64,000 nucleotides of DNA, taken from Ligula intestinalis. Taxonomy: Eukaryota > Platyhelminthes > Cestoda > Diphyllobothriidea > Diphyllobothriidae. Below the pieces are notes generated by a model, which was not told the DNA's origin, ran no database searches, and saw only the letters and a program-made list of their open reading frames with translations. Below, piece by piece: positions 44,401-56,400 of the stretch. The translations under genes were made by a program, and so were the position numbers. Every line of letters starts with the position of its first letter. Position 1 is the first letter of the stretch. The stretch is taken from assembly GCA_036362985.1 (NCBI GenBank), contig JAYGXS010000002.1, forward strand, positions 91,152,193 through 91,216,192, read 5' to 3'.

Positions 44401-47400
44401 CATTTTTTGCTGAAAATTTTGATCTTATCATCAAAATATAGTTTTTTATCTATCTATCTATCTGAAACTCTTACTGCTTAGCGATATCAACGACAATTAA
44501 TCGCTTCTAGCCGAAATTTCAGCACAAAAGGTTAGAAAATAATGCAAGCCATGATCAGGTTATTTGACAACATGCTCCATGGTTCACAATTAAACACTTT
44601 GGAAACTGTGGAAGTACTTCACTGGGGAGTTCTAAGCCATCCGTCTTAGTCACCAGGCATTGTTTCATCATATTATCATTTTTCGTTCGATTCAACGTGG
44701 TCTTGTTGGGTTGCGTTTAAGTTTGTATGCAAAATGCTTATACTGGCTCGATCAACGGATTGGTTCCAACTAACAACAACTGTCCTACTGTTACTCAAAC
44801 GAAGCGACAAACTTACACCGACCAACAGACAAAATCTTTAGAACAATGTAATGACACATTTTACTAAGAGTTTCTGTCACTAAAGGCTAAGTTAGGCGGT
44901 TTTTCTGGCTGCATCTGGAGAAAGCGGCTTACGCCTGATTCCTGCTCGGTCATCTCGACTTTGTCTTGTCAACGGTTGAAGTGGATGGGGTTTTAGAGTA
45001 GGGTAGATGGTGGCGCGTCTACTTTCACTATAACCTCAATCGCCTGCTCTCGGGCAAATGGCAGACATCATCACTTGCGATGGTCGAACTAACACAACAC
45101 ACGCTTTCTTTCATAAAGAGGGCACAAATTAGTCCCTAGTCCCAATATTACCAAGTACTGTTACGCATCCACTGAGATCTGAAATAAAAGTTACAAACCG
45201 CAAACATGCTTTTGACTGAAAGGGCTAATATTCAAATGTTCATGTGGTATTATAGATAATAGAACCGGACTGTAATGTGATAGCCCTCGTGAGTGAAGAT
45301 TTTCGAGTTCTGAGGACTTTTCGAAATGCTGTATTTCTCTTTAGAGTCAGAGACTCGAGTTTGCCCTAGACCTGCCGGAAGGGGGACTGAAGTGCATAAC
45401 GGCTGTAGGTAGCACTTCCGAAAAATATCTAAAGACGTACATAACTTTGCAGAGAAAAGTCACAACAGTTGCTGCGTGTGAGGCAGCAACGAACGTCTAG
45501 TAATTGACACGAAAGAGGAAAAACCATCAACGGCGGCATTCCTCGTGTGGCCTACCCCATGACAGATGGTGGAACACTACGACCTAAAATTTTCCTGGAG
45601 AATAAAAACCAGTCACGCTCCTTACGGCAGTAAAATTTTTCATCGCCAATTCAGCAGAGGTTCAAAGATTTTTTGAGATCCTTCACCGAACAGCTAGTAT
45701 ACCTACAGACTTCAGCCACATCCACAAGGCAAACATCAAGTTTGGTTTTTCTTCGTGCTTCAGATAGCAAAATAAAGTGCAAACATGTGCGCATCGTAAA
45801 ACAAATTTCCAAACTCAGGAGATGCGTTTGTAGAGGCTGATTCATCTAAGGACTTCTAATATATGGCCACATAACATGAATATTTATGCCCTAGGCTGTA
45901 AAATTTTGCTGAAATGTAAGCACAAGCAAAAAGTGTTTTTTTTCTGACTTGCGAACATTGTGTGTTATCACAGCGAGTATCTACAAGCATACTCCATTTG
46001 GTTGACTTTTGCTCAAACTAGTAGTTTTTCCTGAAGCTTTTTATATCACCTTTCAAACCTCTCGAAAGCAGGAGCACAGAGTGAACTGACTGAGGAAGGC
46101 AGGCAGGCTAAAATCAAACCTTACAGATACTGCAGATTGGGCAGGTTTTCGAAAGCTCCATCTTCGATCTCCTCAATTTCATTCTGCGACAGGATTCTAA
46201 AAATTTCAAGAAGAGCGACATTAATTTAGGTAAGGCCGATAAACTGCTCTAAGACACGATTCATAAAACCACTAAAACGCACGTAAAAGCCAATCGAATT
46301 TTAGGGCGCTTCTAATCAAATTACATTCCTCAAAGAAGAGCAGCGTAAGTCCCAATTAAAATCAATTCACCATCAAAACGCTCAATGCGGTATCGCATCC
46401 GAAACAGCCAGAAATTTTCGGTACGACTGGTACCGACTAAGAATATTCTACTAAATTTTCTCAGCTGTCCGTTGTTATTTGCCGGAGTGAACAACCCTTG
46501 CTCGTATCTATGTGTATAGATAGTTCGCGAGATTTTATACTGCTGTATTTTTTTAAGGTCCATTTGCTTACTCAGGGTCAAATTTCTGCCTGACATGTAG
46601 TCCCTTCATGGAGATAACCATAATTTTTGCTTTTGATTTTATCGCCAACTGCTCCCGTTCACATTTTCTCAACCCAAAAGCATGACTGAAAGAACACTTT
46701 AAGGTTTACCAGAGTCCCTATGCAACATCTCCTCTCTGTTATCTCTTTTCGCTTCGCGTTATCCAGTAAGCAATATTCCAATTAAATCACTAATTGTTTC
46801 ATAAACTGTAGAAGAATAGTGATATAATAACTACACATTTCCTTCGTCCCTTGTTCTATTCCCGCGTATCTCTGTGGCTCTACTCGGCAGTCACCGAAAA
46901 TTCTCATGAATCATATCTTTCCGGCAAATGCCCAACAATGTTTGGCGTGGTTTTTAACGGATTTTTTTTGAGGCAGAGCAAACCGCTGGCACCTTCGTTC
47001 GTTTTCGTTTACGCCAAACGCCAAAATCATGTATGGAATGCATCTGCTCTAATTACAAGAAAAAATAGCAGTACAAATAGTTTGAACGGGCAACAGTAAC
47101 TCACAGTTGCGTTAGACTCGGGACTTCAGCGAAGTTTGCTTTCTCTAGGCGATGAAGGGAAAATCCAAGAAGAGATCTGGTGCAGAAATTAAAAGAAAGG
47201 TAATTCAGTTTGCGAACGAAGGAATCTCCAACATCGCAGACATTTTGGTAAATCATGATAAAAATTTTGCGTTTGAATTTCCTAAATTTTTTTCCGCAGT
47301 ATACTTTATCTTTAAATTATAGGACACAAATATTTCGCCAATTCTTTCGTCTGGGACATAAAGAAAAGCTTTACATTTCTAGAGCAAAATACGTGGCTCA

Positions 47401-50400
47401 TTGTTCAAGCTGTTGGGCATTGGTAATAGGCCGTTCGAAGGAGAGTTATATCGTGCCCAGCGGTATTTTTACGTTGCAAAGGCAATAAAAGTGGAGTTAA
47501 GATTTTATGAAAGCTCCACCGGAGAGAATGTAAGAGCATAGTAGCAAGGGATGTGGTTTATTTCATACAAGGTCTCCGATTGACCAGCATCAACTTCGGT
47601 TATACACAACACATCCCAAGATCTAACTTCTGCTTAAGAGGGATGAAGAACCAAGAGCTACCTTAGATAAGTAAACCGCTTCAGCTAAGTGCTTTTAAGG
47701 GTTGATGATAAGCCTTCCCAGTCTCAATTTTCTTGTAGTGTATTCTTCTCCTTTTGATGTTCTTTTTTGTTCTGATGGCTTGTAAAACAGCGAGATTTCT
47801 GCCTTTATTAGTTCTCTCTAATAGTTTTTTTATCAGTATGATGACCATATCTTGGCCAGTACCATCTTTAATTTGCAAACGCAGCGAAAATGGAGTTTCC
47901 ACAGTGTAAATGCCCTGCTTGGGCGAGCGTAACGGCATAGTAGCAAAAGAAGTGGTTTTATTTATATTACGACTCCGATTGACTAGTATTGACTTCGGTT
48001 ATACACAGTACATCCTAGGATTTGACTTCTGTGGTATAAAGAACCAAAATTACCTCAGGCAACTAAAGCGCTTTAGCTAAGTGCTTTTAAGGTGTAATTA
48101 TACGTTTTCCCAGCCTTCACTTTCTTGCTGTATATGCTTATACATTTTTGTGTGTTTTCCGGCACTGATACTTTGTAGAACAGCGAGCTGTTCTCTGGCC
48201 CTTAACACACAAAATTTCATTCAACTTCCGACCATCCACCACCATCAGTTGGCATAAAAAAGTCACATTAAAGTTGCTTCTTTAGTACCAGATAGGCTGA
48301 AGAACATGCCTTGTCGATACCACCGACAGGACTTCGATAGAGCCCCTGCCGCTATCTTCAAAAGCTTTAGCTGTTTAAATTAGGAGGAAGGAAAAGCACA
48401 ACTCCCTGAGATGGAAGAATAAACACTCCTGGGACGATAATTAGTTCCGAGTAGCTGAGCAATTTACGCGAAGCAAGTTCGAAGTTCGCTGCGAAGCCAA
48501 TGTCGGTCCTGCTGCTCTCCGCGTCCAAGCCACTGTTATCTAAATAACGGGGCAGGTTTTCTGAAGCTCTGCGGTAGGTTGGTAGGTAGGCACGTCCAAA
48601 CAGATTAAGGCAATTGCCGAACCCTGCCTGCCTACCTGGTAGTACACAGGGCATCTAACTTCTCACCAAATTACCATTGACGTAAATCGCAGCTTTACAA
48701 CCTCTCAGCAAATGCATTTTTGGTCAGCGCTAAAATATTACTACTTTTATATTAAAAGTTGCTTTAAAGGCATGCGTTTGGCGGTAAGGGCGTGGGTTCT
48801 TGTAGCATTTTGGCGAATGCCTTTTTTACTAAATTGGATAGTCTACAAATAATCGTTTATTTCAACTGCAATAAATACCAAAAGTTTTTATTGTAGACTG
48901 GAGCCGTGCTTAAGAGCCTTAAATCTCGTTTAGATGGGATGTTTACTTCAGGCGATATGTGAACGTTAGTTAACATAGGGCTGAGAGCGGAGAAAAACTG
49001 TTAACGCTTGTTCAAAATCATCCAGCCAACAGTGGAAGCGCTTTAGTTTGTAAGCGCACAGTGATGGAGGTTTCCGGTAGGGGCTTCTATATCCACTTGA
49101 CAACGCAGACTGCTCTGAATCCTAATGTAATTTAGCCGTGTGGTCTAGGGGAAAAAGGCTTCTTCCGAAATTAGTCGGGGTAGATCTTTTTCCCCCTAAT
49201 TCTATTATTTTTCTTACGTGGAAGAGATCCATTGACAAAATCGGTGGTTTATATTGTAGAGCAATATATTATTCTATGGTGAACGCACCGACTATGACTT
49301 CCATTAATCTTCCCATCATTCGGAGTTCACATCACCAACTGTTTATCCTTACCATTTCTTGCTTCAGTTTCCCAAATCGTGGTGCTTAACTTAACTAAAT
49401 ACATTTAATATTCCTCAAAGGTAAAAGGCAGGTACCTAAGTAACTGCCGAAAACATGAATTCGTGCATCTAAAATATATTTGAAGAAAAATATATCGCTG
49501 GCAAGTTCCGTTGCAACTGCTGTGTTTGGTCCTTGTCTCTTATGACGCGTTCCAATAAAAACTTTTGAAGTAGGAATAAAACTCTCTTCTTCACAAAGTA
49601 CTAGATCATCCGAAAAAAAGTTTTCCACGGATACTTGCTTCTTAGGCAATTGTGTGTTCTAAGAAAATCCCCCCAAGTCAAGAACAGATAAAGTTACTAT
49701 TTTGTGTTGAGTATTTCATGCAACGCTCTGGCAGAGAATCGGTGCCTTCACCATTTTGCACTCTTGAAGAAAGTCTGCAAACTTGCCATCTGTTCATGCG
49801 AGTAAAACAGGTCCGTATAGATGCTCACATATCAACAGTCTATGAGGGATTCGAAATTTTGTCAGTAAGGCCAAGGCTTGTGTACAGTCAAAGCTCTGGT
49901 TTCATAAGTTACAACACATTAACCGGGAACCCTGTCCTTACTCACATTTGGGTCAGTTTAATTATCCATATCTGCCAAAAACAATTCTCATTAAGGATTT
50001 ACCACGCAAATCCTGACAGGAATCTTTTCAAAAGTTTATGCAAATGAATGTCAGACCATTTTCTCACAACTATGGATCGCCATTTCTATTTTGCTTCCCT
50101 ACCATCATCTATACCACGCAGCCGACGATCTGAGACAAAACAGAACAATGGTTGTCCCTTCTCGGTGTTATTACCAGGGCAACCTTATGGACACAGTGTA
50201 AATTATGATATATTGAGTGGTACAGCCTACTATAACGATTCGTGACATCTTTGGCAGCCAGCCCATAGCACTGTAAAATTACTTTCTTTGTAGGACCCAG
50301 GTGCGCTTACATAGGCCGGACATCTGCGCTAATGATTGCCTTTTAAATGACTATCGTAAAATTTATGTGACCCACCGTCTTCCCATCCGTCCGGAAAGCA

Positions 50401-53400
50401 TAGCCAAAAAAGCCATTTGAAGCTTTAACTTATAATACACCACAACAGGCATCGTTCTGAGGCGGGTGCAGTTGATGGCATTGCATACCAGCGCAAGCTC
50501 ACCTAACGTCATCATGAACAGCAGACAGCGGTTAAAGTGTAATCAGAAATGCGGCAGGGTCTGCCCTACAACACGTTTTTCCTTACCTTCTTATCATATA
50601 TATATGCAATATATATATATATAGATCCCGTTCTCCATCCCTCAAAGAAGATTAAGAAAATAAGGCGCCTTCATGGACCACAATGCATTGGCGCTGGCGT
50701 TTCGAAAACATGCTTGTTGAAATCATCATCTTCATCTTCTTTAGGGGATGGGGAACGAGATAATTTATCTGGACGTCGTATCTTCAGTCATGTATATATA
50801 AACATCTGTTGTCCAACCGGAGAATTAGACGGCTCTCCCAAGCCCCTTTCAGTCACAAGAGTTAGCTGTGTAACATCCCTCTTTATACACTTTTCCGTGT
50901 TGATGTTATAGTGGTTTTGTAGACTTCTGTGGCATAATGGCTTGCAGCTCAACTGCTGTGCTTTCTTTACGTCTTATCCTTCCCGGTAAGTATGATAATC
51001 CTCTGGGATTCTGGATTACAGACCTAAACATTCGTGCTTTAGCGAAACAATCCAACGCATGCACACCTGGCTTACAGTTTATCTGCGACAGTGTTCTTTC
51101 TGCCGGTCAAAACCCATTCACGGTAGGGTTTCTCCTTCATTTGATATTTACTGAATGGGAAGGAATAACCATCTTGTGGACTATAGCATGGCATGACTCT
51201 ATGGTCCTGAGAACCCTCTCCATCTACTAGGAATTCGTTCGGCTTTCTGTCAATCTGCGTTTCGAGTTGATCTACGAGGACAGTAAACGGTAACATGCCA
51301 AAATCCTCTCTTACTCAAATCTTCACAGCTTTTATCTCGTTCGTACCGAGTTAATATAATCCTGCTTCAAGCAACATCAGCATCATCATCGGGAACCCTG
51401 GTCAAATAACGAAAAAAACAGAAAACGGAATCGACTATCTCGTTCCTTCTACTCAAAGCTAACCCCGCAAACGTGAGTCCCCCCCCCCCCCCGGTATTTC
51501 TCGATATATACTGTATTATGCCCTAGAATGCAGAACGAAAATCGCCTCTAAATTAGCGATAGGGGAGTGAGGCGCCGGAGAACATTTCAAAGAGTTTCTG
51601 AAGCTCTTACATGCCCCCTAGGAATTTGAGGAAGTTTTAAGGTGACTCAGGGCTGCCCTGCATAACAGCGTATTCTTCCTGCCAGTTCGGTGTCTGCGCC
51701 CCTTTCTCCCAACTGCAACGAATTCCCCAACGCCGCCAGTAAGTGCACAAAATGAGGTGTGTTTGACTCTTCACGGCTGAGCTAACCGATGATCAAGCAA
51801 CATTAGGCTGTCCGCCGTCAGTCAAGTGTGACTCAGATGCAAACCCCTGGCCTTGGGTTAGTGCTAGTGCGGACGGTCAGTGCTTGCGCTGTGATCGCCG
51901 CGTCCGGTGGTGACCTTAGACGGCAGCCGCTGCGCCCATACTTAGAGGCCACGACCTCCGAACACAAGTGGGAGCCCACACACGCCGACTGGGAGGGCGA
52001 GATTGCATCTCAGCCGGCTGAGAGACGGCGGTACGCTGGATGGGCTTAATTTCTCGCCTCCCCCCACCCCACACCCGGCCGCCGGTGAGGGAAACGTGGA
52101 GAGTGTTAGAATGCCGTTGATGTGATGATCGGCCGAACAACCTCAATACGCAGGGTGCGAAAGGGGGGGACGGCGGACACTGTCCTGCGAGAGGTTGGAA
52201 GCCGTCTTCTGGGACCCGCAGTTGTTGAATCGGACTTTTGACGACACGTGCCCAGGTCGAAGTTCTACCTACACCATTGCTAATATGGAAGTGCAGCCAA
52301 TGCCGAAAGTGCACACTTTGAATGCAGCAAGCCCAAGCTTTGGAAATGAACCGCGTATTTAACTTCAACTAGACAATATCACTTGAATAGCAGTCCATTG
52401 ATGGCGAGGATAATACGCTCTGTCACCGTGGTTGGCTGCCCTTTCAATGCAAGTTTTTAAAGTTATACACGGCTTAATCCACATCGCTTGGACGGAAGCA
52501 TTCTTTTAAGGCTTATTTTTAAGAAAGTGACTCTTGCTTAATTTTGCATACTGAAGGTTGCACAAAAGACGTCTTCATAAAATTTATGTTGTCCACATTT
52601 TTCGGAGAATGACTAACTGTCCACATTTCTTTAAGTATCCTTTCTTGTCGACGTTTCTTTCCCCGGATTGTTTTATATCTCCTTGCACGTGACGCTTAAT
52701 AAATGGCCCAAGCAAATCGGTATACAGAAGAAGTTACATAATAAACGGACAGATTCCGCATTCTGCAGCACAAAGCCTGCAAGTGCCCACAAGCATAGAT
52801 GACGAGGTGTTCCAAGCTTGCGTGTTTTCTAACGGATCACTCAGCACTCCCACATCCTATCGTTTGCAGCGGCCTGCGTCCTGTTAACTGATTATGACAG
52901 AAGGAGAACAAATAAATAAGGTGTGGTTCGTTTGTAACAGATAAATTAGATAAGTAAGAAGGATGTTCGGATACCGGATCAATTTTATCCGGATGTAGGA
53001 AGACATCCGTAATTAATAGGAATAAGCAAAGGTGCAAAGTTAACTGCTGCTTTCCGAAACCGCACCTCTGTGGTAAAAAGATCAGGGAATGATATCATAA
53101 GAAAGAAAGAAACTTGTTTCTTCGAAGTATGGCCAACGGGAACGATTTTTCGTAACAGCAGTATAGAATATTCTGTTAGTTGTTTTTCATAAACCTACTC
53201 ATACAGTTTAGCCGGTCTACCGCTTATAACGATATGATTAGCCCTTACCCACATGTGTGAGTCATAAAAGTATAATTCTTGTGTGGTTATTTGAGAGGTT
53301 GGCCTTTTCAAATGAGTAACCTTCATGTCAACAGAAAAACTCAATCACAAAAACTGCCGGATAAAGGGAACTAAAAAAGCTAAGTAGGTTTGAACACATG

Positions 53401-56400
53401 AGTAATTTTGGTTGTTGGATGCACAGTCAAAACATCCAACATCATATGCTCCTTTTTACTTTGAAGAAAAACTAGTTACCGCCCAAGGTTTTCTGACAGT
53501 TTTGCAGTATGTTCCATTCTTGACGTACATGGCCCAGACCGGTAACTGAGTTTTTTTTCCCAGTAGAATGAAGCACCCTGTTAATGTACACTAAATGTGC
53601 GGTAGCTGTTAGCCAACAGACCTCTAAACGAACATGTAAGCAGATATGGCCGACTCCTCGGCTGGCATATTCATCTGATTTATCGTTTCTAAACTTTTTT
53701 GTCAATTAAATCAAGGTCAGAATAACGGGCGCATGACTGGCAATGTCATTGTCTAAATTATTGAGAGCAAAGGACAAACGCAAGGACCGACTTGTAAAAG
53801 ATATCAACAGTGACAGTATCGTAGTAAAAATGCACAATGATAATTAAACTTTCATTATTTCTTTTCCAAATGATTTGATTATCGGTGAATGCAGTCTATT
53901 TAATTTAAAGTTACTGCAGTAGTTTACAAAACACTTGTTTAATCGAGTATCTACATTGAAATCGCTTTTTACGAAGCAGCTCGAGTTGCATGTTCCTATT
54001 TTGATAACATATCGAGGTAATATTCAGGCATGGCGAATTACGGTCCGGTAATGATGCGTTCATGTGTTATGTATGAGTTTTTGCTAACACAGTTAAACAA
54101 ATCAGACTATTTTTCCAGTATTAGTAACTATTATGAGGAACTGACCCGCATCTGCTACTGCTTTCTCTGAATCCGCGACGGATCTCAAAACGCCTGACGA
54201 ATAAAAGTATTGCCTCAGCGATTGAGCCGTCTTCTTCTCAAATACTTCCTGGGACTCGCATGTTCGCTTGTATTGGGGCGGGTACAGACTAACTATGCTG
54301 GCCTGGGCATGTAAATCTTAAAAAATCTAGAACAAAACATTTGCGGACTGTAGTTATAACTTCTTCTTCAGCAGTGTAATTGTGAGGACAAGATGGTGTC
54401 AACCAACACAACTCTCAATTCTCCGTACCTCAATAGGCGTCTCACTTGCTTCGCAGGCTGTAAACGGTCTGCTTTGTCATTGCTGTCCAGCAAAACCCCG
54501 CCATGACGCGCAATTTCCTCTCCCGGCAGAGGGGTCAGTATGTCGAACTGACGGACGGAACTGCGCGCTAAACTGCGACGGTCAGTTGACCTGTTTTGGT
54601 GCGATGGTGACAGCCGCCCCCCCCCCCCCCCCCCCTCCCCTACATCTTAATCTCTCTCTCTCGCTCGCTCGCTAGCCCTCTCTGGAGACCCATCTGAGAT
54701 TTCTGCCGGCACAGTGGTCATCGTAGGTCATCTTGCGCTCCTCGCCAGCCCATACGCATCCGCCAGCGTTGCTTTATTGGCGTTGTACACGAGCCGGCAC
54801 GTGCGCCTGTGCGCGCGGTTGAGAAGGCCAGCCGCGCGCGAACAGCAAGGAAGGAGGATGGGTGGGTGGTAAGGGGGTAAGCCTCTGCGGAGGGTAATCC
54901 TGTATAGCTCTTCAAACCCACCATGATGAATCATCACAACCCGCTCGACGTGTGGGAGCGAAAACACCCGCGCCCACACCCCCCTCCGCGAACTGCGGTG
55001 ACGGGTGCGGCAAAACTTCGTGCGCACGCGCGCACAGGCCCTGTACAGTCAAGCTGCTGTTCACGCAGTCCCCGCCCGCCTCCCCACCCCTAGACATTCG
55101 TCTCCCAAGTAGGCTCGAACTCAGGTTTCACTGAAGTACCGCTGGCCATTGAGGCACTTTAAACGGTAAGAACGACTTGTATGGACACGGGAACAGGAAC
55201 CGCCTACAGCACTAAATTCTGGGGAAAATTGGGTTCGAGATCCAACGGAGGGTTGGGTTTGAGTTTAGGAGAAGGTTTAAAGTTATAGTTAAAGATCGAG
55301 TTGTAGTCGAATGAGACAGTCCGCACCCGCTGCGATCGTATCGCGAGGATATTTCAGGCCATTCAAGAAAGGTGACTGAGGTGGTTTGAACACGTTCTCC
55401 GTCGTCTGCCACACCAGCTTAGGTACGCTGCCCTCGACCCAGCACCGCAGCCCACATGGAAGCGGCGAAGAGGAGGGCGACTGAAGACTTAGCTCGACGC
55501 CATCCGTCAAGACATGGAAGCAGTTCATGAACCTTTTATCTTCGGTCTCCGTCACTGAAGAAGAGACGGGGTGGAGTTCTCAAGATCCGCTGCCACCAAT
55601 CGTCACGCATGGAGAGGTACCGTCCGTGACATCATTAAGGCCAGCTGGATCAGGCATGATCACAGCCATAATAAGTACAAGTAATTATACAGTTTTGGTT
55701 AGGGTCGGGATTTTGTTAAGACTTAAGTTCGTGTTAAATGTAGATTTTTGGGTTTGAGGTAGGACTGCGTATAAGATGACTGTTAAGGTTTAGAAGATAA
55801 ATTGGCGAACATACGTTTGTTTTCGATAAATTCTCGTCAGGCCCTTACATTTATATAGTATGAATAAACTATGGTGGTTGGTGGACAGATGAAGTGTTCT
55901 CGTTGTCACTGTGGCGAGAAAAGGGGGTGGGGGGAGGTTGGGGGAGTTGAGATAAGAGTATCAACGTCTAGACGGCCCGGCGTCCAGGACCGCCGATAAG
56001 GTGTGCGTGGCTGGACTCGGGACTTGGTCGTCTCTGTGGGGGCCCGTTTCCGAGGCCTGTGGTCTGCTGTGGGTGGCCGTGTGACCTAGTTTCGCCCATG
56101 GCAACTGGGGTGCTGCGACGAAATTCTTTTGGGCACATAGCAGCGGTCTGCGTAGCCTGATGGCGGCCGCCTCTGCCGTCGCCAAAAGACGCTGTCCGAG
56201 GAGTTTTGAGTAGCTTGAAGGCACCTTGTAAATTACTCGGAAGGACGCCGGGCCGTCTAGACATTGACACTCAGATCTCAACTACCCCCAACCTCCTCCC
56301 CCCCCCACCCCCCTTTCTCCCCCCTCCTCCCCACAGTGACAACGAGAACACTTCATCTGTCCACCAATCACCATAGTTTATTCATACCATATAAATGTAA

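Noticed and set aside
48367..48654. Minus-strand frame with LRR-like spacing (LSYSELIIVPGVF)
   Set aside because: Has 25 rather than 24 residues, lacks Asn, and no donor GT follows in the required phase.
49652..50047. 131-codon plus-strand frame
   Set aside because: No family motif, no start or splice context, AT-rich intron; kept only as unassigned.
51076..51150. 75-base minus-strand interval ending in a good GTAAGC donor
   Set aside because: Wrong length and no LRR pattern (KEKPYREWVLTG).
51916..52368. 150-codon minus-strand frame in intron 1
   Set aside because: Lies in a GC-rich block, opposite another frame, no recognisable domain; probably a repeat or compositional artefact.
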